From Holtermannia corniformis (Eukaryota; Basidiomycota; Tremellomycetes; Holtermanniales), in NCBI GenBank assembly GCA_001599935.1, contig BCIJ01000023.1, positions 109,049 through 173,048 of the forward strand: a stretch of DNA of 64,000 nt. The letters are read 5' to 3'. How positions within the stretch are numbered: position 1 is the stretch's first letter; each line of letters begins with the position of its first letter. The notes beneath the pieces were generated by a model. The model had not been told where the DNA came from and searched no databases. It worked only from the letters and a program-made list of their open reading frames with translations. This document shows positions 1 through 9,575 of this stretch, one piece after another. The translations under genes were made by a program, and so were the position numbers.

Positions 1-2753
1 CGAGACCTGCTCGATAAGTACGTGATCATCTACCTCGATGATATCCTCATCTTTTCCGATGATGAGGAAACCCATGCACAACACGTGGAAGAGGTTCTGC
101 GAAGGCTTCGTGCGAACAACCTGTTCGCAAAACACGAGAAGTGCGTCTTCCACTGCCACAAAGCGGAATTCCTCGGCTTCGTGGTGTCGCCAGAGGGTGT
201 CACCATGGACGAAGCAAAGGTCAAAGCGATCTTGGATTGGCCAACACCAAAAACGGTCAAGGAACTACAAGCGTTCCTTGGCTTCGCTAACTTTGTCACG
301 ACTATGGTCGTGGCACGTGACTCGACTAGGCCGCCACTCTGTCGAGTGGCTACCTTAGCCTCGAGCACGACCCTGGACGCCTAGCGTGCCATGGTCTGTG
401 CAGATGAGGACTGCGCGCCGCGGCTTAAGAGCCGCGCGTGTTGTAGGTAGTTTCTTCCATAGTCTGAATATCATACGTGAAAACCCCATTACGCTCTGCG
501 AAACCTCGCCTTTCGCCTCAGCGATCTTTGGAGCTTCGCCCCTCTGCGCCGATCCGTTCGATCGTCGCCTTCGGCTCGCGGATACTGTCTCTCCTGGACA
601 GGTCCCTCACAAACTTCTACCGGCGTTTCATTCGCAACTATGCGGCCATCGCCACACCGTTGCATGAACTCACGAAAAAGGGAATCAAGTTCGAGTGGGG
701 CGGAAAACACGATTCCGCCTTCAAAACCTTGCGTTCCGCTTTCACCACGGCACCGGTCCTTCGGCACTACGCGCCGGAGGACAAGACCATCATCGAAACG
801 GATGCTTCCGATTACGCAATCGGGGCGATCCTCTCTCAGAAGAGCAGCGACGGTCACTTCCGCCCGATCGCGTATTTGTCCCGCAAGATGAGCCACCCNG
901 AGCTCAACTACCCCACCCGTGAGAAGGAACTGCTTGCAATNGTAGCAGCTTTCCGCGAGTGGCGCCATTATCTCGAGGGGCTTCACAGCCCTATTACAAT
1001 CATGACAGATCACCGCTCCTTGGAATACTTTCAAACATCGCAACTACAAAACCGTCGGCAGATTCGCTGGTCGGAAATGCTCTCAGGCTTTGACTTTAAG
1101 ATTGTTTATCGGGCGGGAAAGGACTCAGGCAAACCGGATGCGCTGTCNCGCAGACCGGACTTNANACCCTCGGATGGCGGAACCTCACTCTCCGCAGAGC
1201 TCAACCCGCACAACATTCGTCCGATACTCGACCGCTCGGTGTTTGTCAACATGCTGCTCGCATCAGGACCGGCAGGAAAACTCATCGAGCGTATTCGGGT
1301 CGCCACAACACTTTGGATCAAGGAAGGTAAAACAGTACCCAAGGCTCCGCAGCTCATGGAACGCGGGGGGGTGTTCAAGACGCAACAAGGAGCAATCTGG
1401 GTCCNGGATGACGCACAACTGCGTACCGAGATTCTAGTCGACGCCCACGAAGCTCTTACCGCAGGACACCCCGGAGTGAAGCGTACATTCGCCAATGTAC
1501 GCCGCAACTTCGTCTGGGGGAACCTCTTTGCCGACTGCGAAAAGCATGTTTCCGCATGCGTGACATGCCAGCGCACCAAAGTATCTCGATCCAAACTATT
1601 CGGCTCCCTTAAACCCCTACCTATCCCAACGAAACCCTGGTCTTCGATTTCTACCGACATGATTGTTCAACTCCCACTCTCTGATTCGCATGACGCCGTC
1701 CTCGTGGTTGTAGATCGACTTACGAAGATGGCAATTTTCATTCCAACAACAACGACTATGACGGCGCCTGAAATGGCGCGCTTATTCATCAAATACGTCT
1801 TCTCGAAACACGGCCTACCGGACTCCATTGTTTCCGACCGCGGGTCGGTCTACACGTCGAAATTCTGGGAAGCGCTGAGCGGAAGCCTGGGTTTCGCCCT
1901 GGATTTNAGCACNGCTTTCCACCCACAATCCGACGGGCAGACCGAGATCGTAAACCAGTGGCTCGAACAGTACCTTCGGTGCTATTCTAACTACGCGCAA
2001 TCGGATTGGTCGGAACTACTACCGCTGGCGGAATTTGCTTACAACAACTCCACCCACTCCGCCACCGGCGTCTCCCCTTTCGCAGCAAACAAGGGGTTCA
2101 ACCCGAAGGCATCAGCTATCACGGCGGAAACCCAACTTCCGCAGTTCGTACCCGCCGCCTTCGACATGGCGAACGAGATGCTCGCGGTACAACAATTCCT
2201 CAAGGAGCAAATCCAAACGGCAAACAACAAATACTCCAAGGCGTACAACAAGCACCACCAACCGACACCTGTATTTGCACCGGGCGACCTCGTGATGCTC
2301 AAGGCCACAAACATCAAGACCCTACGACCCTCCAAGAAGCTCGACGACCGCAACTACGGCCCTTTTCCTGTCATCGAAGGCGTAGGCTCCGAACCCCACC
2401 TCGCATACCGTCTTTCCCTCCCTCCAAACCTTCGTATCCACAATGTCTTCCACGTTTCCCTTCTCCAAAAGTACAAATCCTCCGACAACACACTTCGCCC
2501 GACACCTCCACCTCAAGTCCTAGCACCACCGGCAGCAGAAGGGGACGAACGTTTCGACGTAGAAACCCTGCTTGCCTGCGAAAAGCGCGGCCGCGCCTTC
2601 TACTATCTCGTCAAATGGCTCGACTACGATGCATCCGAAAACTCATGGGAACCGTATGCGAACCTCAAACACCTTACTCAAAAACTACACCAATTCCATT
2701 CCGAACACCCCGACTCCCCCGCCCCACCAACCTACTCCGTCCAGCGGAAATGA
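1..2753 (+). pseudogene. pol: Chromovirus Pol: RT end, RNase H, integrase, chromodomain; broken by a solo LTR
   Basis: The frame open from base 1 shows the RT active-site box YLDDILIFS (about 58-84) and the FLGFANF end of RT. It is cut at 293 and resumes at 612 in another frame, which reads to a stop at 2751-2753. RNase H follows with TDASDYAIGAILSQ and the TREKELL motif. Integrase has an HHCC-type zinc region (HEALTAGHPG then CVTCQRTK), catalytic D in STDMI, D in SDRGSVYTSKFW and E in HPQSDGQTE, then a GPF module. The last 60 residues, with YYLVKWLDYDASENSWEP, are a chromodomain, which in this family directs integration to marked chromatin. The insertion plus duplication adds 323 bp, which shifts frame, so this copy cannot make intact Pol. 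A few codons contain N. Confidence 0.92.
294..611 (+). mobile_element. Solo LTR inserted in the chromovirus RT, with 5-bp target duplication
   Basis: The 318-bp segment starts TGTCACGAC and ends CCTCACA (TG...CA termini). It is flanked by the direct repeat AACTT at 289-293 and 612-616. With the segment and one AACTT removed, the RT frame reads straight through (ALGFANF-type to YRRFI), so the boundaries are exact to the base. Its first 26 bases resemble the start of the LTR at 4200 (TGTCACG, CTA, GG and CACGTG shared in order), and both carry an ACCTCGC/TTCCGC-like stretch. It therefore comes from a related but distinct Ty3 family. No internal coding remains, so LTR-LTR recombination has removed the body. 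Confidence 0.92.
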
Positions 2754-2818
2754 ACTTTCCGCAGCATAAAAACACCACATCCGCCCCATACCAATCACCT
2801 ATAAAAACATGTCACTCA

Positions 2819-2970
2819 GTAATCCCGCAAGACACATAACCGTAATTCCGCAAGAAAAGTCACCGTAATCCTGCAAGAAAAGCCACTGTAATCCCACAAG
2901 ACACATACCCGTATAATCACAAGACAAGTAACCGTAATCCGGCAAGACAACTGTATAACCGCAAGACTTT
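2819..2970 (+). repeat. Tandem array, 23-bp units, in the 3' noncoding region of the chromovirus
   Basis: Five adjacent 23-bp units start at 2819, 2842, 2865, 2888 and 2911. Two shortened units start at 2934 and 2953. The core is GTAATCCCGCAAGACA followed by a variable tail. Units differ from each other at several positions, so the array is not brand new. It begins 65 bp after the Pol stop codon and ends before the antisense gene. Confidence 0.9.
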
Positions 2971-3078
2971 ACATCCCCTCCCTAATACATCTCGCTTCCT
3001 CTTCACATTCTCCCCTTCCACCGTGCGAAGACCCACCACCCTCCCTGCAGAAACCGCAGCTTCGCACCCCCATCCCCG

Positions 3079-3928
3079 CTACACGAAATCCTCCAACTCA
3101 ATGTCGGAAGACTCCAGCGCCGCCGCCTTTCGCTTGGTGGTCCTCGCCTTCGACTCCTTGATCGCCTTGACAAGGGACTTCGCGTGTGGCTTGGTCGCCC
3201 GGAAGGCCTGGAGTTCGGCGGCGGAAAACGTGACTCGAACCGAGCCATCTGCGCGCGCAGGGGTGTCCTCCAACTTCGGCACCAGCGTCCCTTGCCAGAA
3301 GACAGCCATCTCCTTCGCGGACGCCGAAGTCTTGGCGTGCAACACCGATGGCATACTGGCGACGCCACGCCGGGTCTTGGCGTCAGGAGGGCGCAACCCA
3401 CAACCACGGCGACCGTGCATGCACCGCACGCAGCTAAGGGTCATGTGTCAGCACAAGAATTTTCGCAGTGCGAAAACCACCCTTTCGCACGTCGACGTAC
3501 CACTTCCCGGTAACCGAAAACTCCTCCCCCGCCGCAACATTCGTGCATTCGACGAAGCAGTATGAGACCGCAGCCTTGCACTTCCCGCAACGCCGCGCAC
3601 CCCCAACCGCCATGAGCCGGTCACTACCGCACAGCGCCAAACCACGAGTACGGTGNCCANCACTGGCACTATCCTCAAAGNGATCGACCCACTCCTGGAG
3701 CTCGTCCTCGAGCTCAGGCTCGCCCTGGATGACGGCGCAAATNTTGGCCTCGACGGCAGCCTGATGCTCAGCCGNGAGGACGGCGGGATCCACCGCCGGC
3801 GTCGGCACTGGCGTTGCGGGGATTGGTGCCGGCGTGGGCGCGGGCGAGGGCGAAGACGGCGAGGATGACGAACTCGAAGAAGACGAGCTCGAGGGCGCAG
3901 GCGTCAAGTCAGACTCAGACTCCGCCAT
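3079..3928 (-). CDS. Antisense, spliced, Cys-rich protein gene inside the chromovirus
   Basis: I do not recognise this protein. Two frames join through a canonical intron at 3434-3500 (67 nt, donor GTACGT, branch TGCTGAC, acceptor CTTAG). Exons 3501-3928 and 3079-3433 total 783 nt, giving 260 residues with correct phase and one stop. The N-terminus (MAESESDL) is Ser/Pro/Ala rich with a run of 11 Ser, followed by an acidic stretch. The centre has CGKC, then C and C, then after the splice CCVRC-x6-C, a pattern able to bind zinc. The C-terminus is Lys/Arg rich and then acidic (SSDIELEDFV). It runs opposite to pol and starts about 270 bp inside the 3' LTR edge, so the LTR or adjacent sequence could serve as its promoter. 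Five N bases interrupt codons. The reading as a gene is good. The function is unknown; DNA binding or an accessory regulator are only guesses. Confidence 0.68.
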
Positions 3929-4186
3929 GGTGGTTGTTCTTGAAGAAGACGACTGCGCGGCCTCGAGGGTTTTTATGGCATCTCAAAGCCAGCGCACAGA
4001 CCCGCCGGCGAAACACCGGTTTCAGCACCATCACGACAGTCGCGGTTTTGAAACACCGAACCGTTTCAAGTCCATCCTTTGGGGTTCGACCGCAGTCGAA
4101 CAGACCGCCCTGCGGAAAGACCCTTTCCGCACAAGCAGGGTCCTCTTTGAGGAAGAGAATTATGGACTCACGGAGCTCGTCCTCGT

Positions 4187-4198
4187 AGGGGGGGGTGA
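4187..4198 (+). promoter_or_regulatory. Polypurine tract of the chromovirus
   Basis: An A, eight consecutive G and TGA sit directly before the 3' LTR start TGTCACG. This is the standard position and composition of a plus-strand primer in Ty3 elements. It supports placing the 3' LTR at 4200 and orienting the element on the plus strand. Confidence 0.72.
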
Positions 4199-4199
4199 C

Positions 4200-4466
4200 T
4201 GTCACGCCTACGGCGGTGTCACGTGTGTCTGTGCGCTGCGGCTGTGCCGCCGCGCGCCCTCGTCTTCCGCGTCGTCTCTGTTGTATCTACATCGCTCGAA
4301 TATTATAGTGTTCTCACTCTATTCTCGCTCGTCGATCCTCGAGGTTCCTCGTAGTGCGGAACCTCGCTTTCCGCTGCGNGCCNGAGAGTTTCCCTTCCGG
4401 AGGTAGATCTTCGCCGATCCCGCCTCGACCTCCCAGTCCCCGTCTTCCTTAGGCGAGGGCGTCACA
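4200..4466 (+). mobile_element. 3' LTR of the chromovirus
   Basis: The 267-bp segment begins TGTCACGCC and ends GGCGTCACA, with inverted ends. It follows a polypurine tract and is followed at once by copia coding sequence (CTCAAACAG, reading L-K-Q). An AT-rich stretch near 4298-4310 could hold the promoter TATA element. Two N occur at 4379 and 4383. The 5' LTR lies outside the window, so identity between the two LTRs, and hence insertion age, cannot be judged here. Confidence 0.8.
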
Positions 4467-4823
4467 CTCAAACAGTCTCCTCGCAACTGGTACCATTTGC
4501 TCGATGTGTTTCTGCGTTCATTAGGCTTTCAGCGTTCTCCTTGTGACCATTCAGTCTACAGTCGGCTTGATTCCCGAGGTCTGATTATCGTTGGTGTTTA
4601 TGTGGACAACTTGACGATTGCTGCAGCCAAGCTTGCGACTCTGTCCGAATTCAAGTCTCTGATCTCGAAAGAGTTCAAGATGAAGGATTTAGGCGAAATG
4701 GAGTACATTCTAGGCTTGCAAGTACGTCGAGATCGAAGTGCTAGGACTCTGCATCTTTCTCAAGAGCGCTACGTACTTGATGTGTGGAAGACTGCGCGGG
4801 TCAACACTGCTGGGCGGGGCTAG
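4467..4823 (+). pseudogene. Ty1/copia reverse transcriptase fragment
   Basis: Directly after the LTR the frame reads LKQSPRNWY, then a segment with YVDN in place of the usual YVDD catalytic box (GVYVDNLTI), then MKDLGEMEYILGLQV and a YVLDV end. These are conserved copia RT landmarks in the right order and spacing. The sequence then loses frame near 4785. Related codons continue out of frame to about 4890 (LDEEAKQQPDVSLEYS). The second catalytic Asp is Asn here and the upstream half is missing because the chromovirus landed in it. It is a dead remnant. Confidence 0.88.
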
Positions 4824-4899
4824 GCGCTGGACGAGGAAGCAAAACAGCAACCAGATGTATCGCTAGAGTACTCTGTGCTAGGCGGAAAGAAAGGATTGA

Positions 4900-5906
4900 T
4901 GAGCGAAGACGGCGGACAGCGCCATCAACTACAAAGCTCAAAGCTCGCGGACAACTTGCGAGTAAGGACGGTGTGGCGGACTTACAGTCTGTGGTCTGAC
5001 AACTCAGACTGCACAATCTTCCTCTGTATACTTGTTCGCCGAAAACCTCTTCAACCCGGTGCCGTCCTTTGTATCGCAACTTCAGCGAACTAGAGATGTA
5101 TCGTCTGACAACCACCCACCGTTGCCTAGCAACTCAACCATCGCCTAGCAACTCAGCTTCCTTCCGGTTGGTCCTAACCTCGTGTTCACGTGTTCGTGTT
5201 CACGTGTCCTCCTTTGTGCACATGTGACACATGTGACTCATGTGCCGTGCTTTGTCCTTTGTCCGTGCTTTTTGGCCCGCCCGCCTGGGCTCTTGCCACG
5301 CACGTGACCCAGCCGCCTTCGCTGGCTGAAGCCCACAACTGATCTCGTCTTACAGACCCCAACCTCGACTGTCGCGGCAGGGAACGTAGCCACCAAGTAC
5401 GCGTCGGCGCGAGTGGTATTTTTCCCGCGATCTTTCAGACGTCTTTTTCGCTCGAAGCTGCACGTATGGAAGGCCCGTTGGTCTGCCTTCACTCTGGGTC
5501 TTGGTCTAGGCTAGTCGAACAGCTACCAAATGTATCTCTTGGAGCTGGTTACAAGGATGATCTACAAGTTGAGCAGCAGCTCGTGCGAAAAGCAGCTGAG
5601 GAAAGATTGCGAAGGAAATATCGGTCGCAAGGTCGTTGCAGCGTACCGTACTCTCACATCCGTACCATTAATTGAACACCCCTATTGCTGCTGTGAGGGT
5701 TAGGCCTCGCCGGCGTTTCCGGAGGGGTTAAGCCCCGGTGTCTAGTTCATCAGTTGTCCATAGTCTATGAACCATATCATCTAGCAGCTGCGCAGCGCCA
5801 GTTTAGACTGCCACTCGCGCTACAAAACGCCGTAATACCGCTTAACCCCTCTCGTGTTTGATCTATTGAATATGGTTTGTTTGTGACTTCAGCTATTACG
5901 TAATAA
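4900..5906. other. Noncoding, repeat-derived stretch
   Basis: I see no convincing gene. Between 5187 and 5304 there is a cluster of E-box-like sites (CACGTG twice, CACATGTG twice, a further CACGTGAC). A 12-bp inverted repeat, GAGGGGTTAAGC at 5722-5733 and GCTTAACCCCTC at 5840-5851, brackets about 105 bp upstream of the tRNA gene. A 69-codon open frame at 5466 has no recognisable feature. Confidence 0.5.
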
Positions 5907-6001
5907 GCCTGCCTAGCTCAGTCGGTAGAGCGATGTATTCTTAATTGCCTTTGCCGGCGCGCAGGATGCATAGGTCGCGGGTTCGAATCCCGCGGTGGGT
6001 T
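5907..6001 (+). tRNA. tRNA-Lys(CTT) with a 22-nt intron
   Basis: The gene folds as a full cloverleaf. The acceptor stem is 5907-5913 with 5994-6000 (including G-U pairs), the D arm has GCTC/GAGC, the anticodon stem is 5933-5937 with 5967-5971, and the T arm is GCGGG-TTCGAAT-CCCGC. The loop TTCTTA puts CTT at 5940-5942, which decodes AAG. The intron occupies 5944-5965, one base after the anticodon, the canonical position for nuclear tRNA introns removed by the splicing endonuclease. The D-arm and T-arm A and B box promoters are intact, and a T run follows. Confidence 0.95.
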
Positions 6002-6002
6002 A

Positions 6003-6010
6003 ATTTTTTT
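6003..6010 (+). terminator. RNA polymerase III terminator
   Basis: An uninterrupted run of T starts three bases after the tRNA discriminator position, as expected for Pol III termination. Confidence 0.88.
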
Positions 6011-6259
6011 CTTGAGTTTTTGCGTTTTCCCTGGGGTCAAAACTCCAGGAATCCTGTCTCGGTTGCTGCCTGCGTGCCAAAGCATTGCAGAAGACATATG
6101 CGGCTTACCATGGTGCTACAAGTTAAGTGACGGAAAGTCAGGCGGAGGGAGTTTGTTAGATATCCGGGCGGCTGCGTGTTTGCACCAAATCCTGAAATCT
6201 CCTCAAAATGCGCGTACGTGCGACAAGCAGCATCCCGCAAACCTACATGGCAATAATAA

Positions 6260-6892
6260 CTAAGTCGAATAGTGGTGCTCGTCTGTAAATGGGTGCCCCA
6301 ACAACTCTAGCAGTGACTTCGAGAAGAGGTCCCAGGACAAAAGTGCCGGTGTGTTGGCAGCAACGTGCAAAAGGTAGAGTTGTCTGGCTGGCCCCTCAAG
6401 GCGGCTTGCAGCCCATTCGACTGCACGTCTGGGTGAGTGAGGAGGAAAGGCGTCAGCATGGAGAGAGAAGAACACATTACACATGTTGACAAACTCAACA
6501 ATGGCAGTTGGGCCGTGCGATACCCGCAGCCACTCGGGCGCATCCGGAAACCTTGGACTGTCATCCTGCGCTAGATGCCCTGGGACTGTGGTTGACACCC
6601 GGTTTGAAGTCGTTTGCATGGTCTCGGGTGAGTGCGGAAGTGTCAACTTCAAGTGCATGTCCGGACTGAGACCTGTGGAGCCAGGAGGGCAGGGGTGGTT
6701 TTCTCGGTCTTGTGGAATTGGAAGGGGTAGCTGAGAGCTTACGGGATCGACGTATGACAACTCTATTGCTATCTGTGCAGCAGAAGCTTGTTTGCCGCCG
6801 GTGAGATTGCCATCACCGCCGGCTGTTTTGATCTTGACAGCTTCAGCCAATCGCTTGTTGCTGGTGCATATCGAAGTCAAATCATCACTCAT
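6260..6892 (-). pseudogene. Gag-like retroelement protein fragment
   Basis: The 210-residue frame has a polar, Pro-rich N-terminal half. Its C-terminal part (WLRVSHGPTAIVEFVNMCNVFFSLHADAFPP, described here by its landmarks W..., F.n.c..yF and FPP, then AVEWAASRLEGPARQ) follows the pattern of the retrotransposon Gag capsid region, where an F-x5-F helix precedes a W-A-x-S-x-L-x-G-x-A block. No pol follows downstream on this strand before the tRNA, and no LTR is apparent, so it is most likely an orphaned remnant. A domesticated gag gene is possible but nothing here argues for it. Confidence 0.55.
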
Positions 6893-7273
6893 GTGTTATG
6901 TGTTGTGCTGGTATGCTTGCATTCAACACAAGCGACGTACCATGTCGATGTCTGTCTGCACCGAAGACACCGGCGAAGGCGATCAAAAAGGACACAGCCT
7001 TGCACGGGCTTCGTGCGAGCAATGGCCTTTCCCACTGTGATCGCTGCCTCTACCGCACTTGCGGTTGACTCTGGGCTCGATCCCGCGAATCCCTTGGCGG
7101 TATCAGTCCGTCACGCCTTCAAAGCAGGTGACGATCTCGTCTGAGTCGAGCTGTGAAGGTAACGAGATCTCCGCGGACAGCAATGTGCGCTGGAACTAGC
7201 CAACTCACGTCGGGTTCGGCCGAGCGAATGCATATCTACAACGGGATCGTACACAGCGTGAAGAACATGCCAG
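6893..7273. other. Intergenic stretch between Gag-like remnant and CSN2
   Basis: No gene is supported. A plus-strand frame ending at 7144 contains a short alanine-rich segment (MAFPTVIAASTALAV), but it has no upstream exon that I can join and no family resemblance. Confidence 0.4.
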
Positions 7274-9366
7274 CTATGCGGCGATGCCTGGCATCCATGC
7301 CGAGGAGCTCTCCTTGACACCTTTGCCAATGATCTGCCTGGACAGATGACCAACCTCTGTGGCCCACGAGTCCATCGCGCGGTATCGAGACCGAGAGGCA
7401 GCAAAGCTGCACCGTGCATCAGTTGCGCCTCGTCACATGGTCCGCGCACGTACGTTTGGTCGAGCTCCAGAGTACCGTGTACCTGATCAAGCTTGCCCCC
7501 GATCTTGCCATCGAGGATCAAAGCAATGAGCAGGCTTTCGACTTCGGCAACGGGCACGTTGAGGGTCTATGGCTATCAGTGCTAGTCCACATAGTGCGAT
7601 TGATTCACATTGGCCAACGAGGTAAGCTCCATGCGAGTGTAGGGCTTGACGAGGTCAACGACGAACTGCGTCCGCAGCGAGCGCAACAGTTCATCGATGA
7701 ATGTCCGGATGAAAGGGTCGTTGGATATCGTCGCTTTGTTGGCTGGATCTGTCAGCCGCGGTATCTGACCACATTACCACATACCCTTGAGGATGCGCTC
7801 TGCGTCTTGTACGTCGCGACGCTGGTAGGCCGAGACCAAGCTGGTCAAGGCAGTGATTTGCGGGTCATTCTTGTATCTGTGTTCCAGTCAGTCTCGACGC
7901 TGGCTTGGGGACGAGACGCACGGCTTGGTCTCCTGCGAATCGAAAGGGTTGATGTCGCTGCCCATGAGCATGTACGTGAGCACGAGGTACTTGAGAACTT
8001 GGATGCGCTGCGGGGAGCCCGTTTCGTCATATTGCCGGAAAGAGTCAAAGAGATCGGTAGACGCTCGGTCCCACGCCCCTGTTGAGCGTGAGTACTCCTT
8101 GCTGCCTCCACGCTGGCTTACTCTCGGTCATCCACATTTTGCCGCCGCATTCCTTGATGACACCCATGATGCGTGGGTGAGGGATCGCGTTGCGCACCTG
8201 GGACGCAGCGTGATAGATTTCCTGACGTGTCAGATGTGCTGCCGAATGAACTGACTTACCTTCATCTTCTTGGTCTCTCGCAAGTCGCTATACATTTGAA
8301 TCTGAATCGAGTAGATTTCAAGCACTAGCTGTTGAGCTTTGCCAAGCGGGCGGAGCAGGACTCACAGAGGGAACCCTTGGTCTGATCCTCGGATGACGTT
8401 GAAGCCGATCCTGTTGACGGCGCGCACGACTGGAGCAGGGTATCCAGGATCTGCATTGCGTCAGACACAGACGTGATGTCCGGCGTACTCACAGAGGACA
8501 GCCGAGTGTATTCGCGCTTGTCAAGCCACAGTTGTGCGAGCTTGACGTTGGACCGCACAGAGAGGCGCTGTCGTCATCAGCGCTCGTCACGCACGTCTTT
8601 GATGACTTGCCTCGTTCTTGGCGTCCTCGCAGGCCACCCGCGTAGCCTCGTAGAACGCTTCCAGGGTGTCGAGAGGGACAGACGGGGCCGAGGCTGCGTG
8701 CTGCGCGGCTCAGCAACACGTTAGAGTCAAGCCGCATTTCGACATACCTTGCCCTCGCCACTGACATAGTCAAGAATGTTGTTGATAGACTTTTCGGCGT
8801 AATTGCGCGTGACATCGCTCTGCGATGGAGTTCAGCCAGCTTGATCAGGCGCGTCGGTCAAAGTAACCTTGGTATAAGTAAGGAGGTCCTTGTACGTGAC
8901 GAGGGCGTCCTGTGGTCGATGCAAACGGAGGAAGCTGATCTTCATCGATTGCTTGAGCGCCTTGAACCCCCTATCGGTGGTAAGCACGGCAGTTGATCAT
9001 GCACCGCGTACCATTCGCCGCGCTCCGCCTGCTCATCTACAATCTTGCGAAACGCCTGCAGAGCTGCCTCGGGATCGTCCTCCTTGAGACCTAACACATT
9101 GTCAGCTCTCGCAGACTGATTCTACGCGACACACCCTTGGCGAGGTAGTACTGATTCTCCACGTCTCCTCTGCCATCATGATCCATTGCGTCGTCCTCAT
9201 CCTCATCATAGTCGAAATCGTACTCCTGCTCGACATCAGCTGGGCCGGTCGAGTGTCCCGGATGCACTCGCCTCATCATCCGCGGCATCCTTGATAGCAG
9301 CCCGTCAGCTCGACCGTTCGACACCGTTCCAACGCGCACCTCCATGAGAAACTCGTCGTCCGACAT
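7274..9366 (-). CDS. CSN2: COP9 signalosome subunit 2
   Basis: Csn2 is a scaffold subunit of the COP9 signalosome, the complex that removes Nedd8 from cullins. The N-terminus begins MSDDEFLM, continues with the acidic [15 protein letters not shown] and reaches the family landmark ENQYYLAKG. Further fragments in consecutive exons match the family order: a segment ending [28 protein letters not shown], and the PCI-domain end [32 protein letters not shown]. The last exon follows an intron with donor GTACGTGCG and ends MPGIAA with TAG at 7274-7276. It is cut by many 40-60 nt introns. The exact exons near the start (a possible 50-nt intron after codon 9) are unresolved. It is divergent from KOG1, with 209 bp between start codons. 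Confidence 0.9.
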
Positions 9367-9575
9367 GATGCTATGCTCGTACTGTCAACGTCGATGCGAC
9401 GGAGCAGGGTGAGCAACGGTCGAGTGCATCTATAGCATCCACTATGACGGCCCGGGTTTCCCACGGGCCTGTGCTCCTCGACATCTGTAGTGGGACCGTA
9501 CTGCGTCGTCGACATCCACAACGGTAGCGATCACTCCCAACGCAGGCTGCAAGCGCCCAGGACGAGCCAGCAGTC

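Larger units (their letters stand above)
1..4466 (+). mobile_element. Ty3/gypsy chromovirus, 3' part (5' end outside window)
   Basis: This is an LTR retrotransposon carrying, in order, the end of RT, RNase H, integrase, a C-terminal chromodomain, a noncoding 23-bp repeat array, an antisense gene, a G-rich polypurine tract and a 3' LTR. The 5' LTR, gag, protease and early RT lie before position 1. All ambiguous bases that I noticed in the window (about 15 N between 899 and 4383) fall inside this element. That is what assembly of several near-identical genomic copies would give, and it implies that pol, the antisense gene and the LTR are all parts of one repeated unit. The element interrupts a copia RT gene: the five bases after the LTR (CTCAA, 4467-4471) should be one half of its target duplication. 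The other half would be upstream of the window. Confidence 0.9.

Noticed and set aside
2819..2970. Possible CRISPR-like array
   Set aside because: Units are directly adjacent with no spacers, they diverge along the array, and the setting is a eukaryotic retroelement.
4200..4466. Reading the LTR as the 5' LTR of a minus-strand element whose gag is the 3079-3928 gene
   Set aside because: The polypurine tract lies on its left side and the LTR start resembles the plus-strand solo LTR, so orientation is plus. The Cys pattern is not the CCHC zinc knuckle expected for Gag.
5466..5675. 69-codon open frame
   Set aside because: Short, no homology that I recognise, in repeat-derived noncoding sequence.
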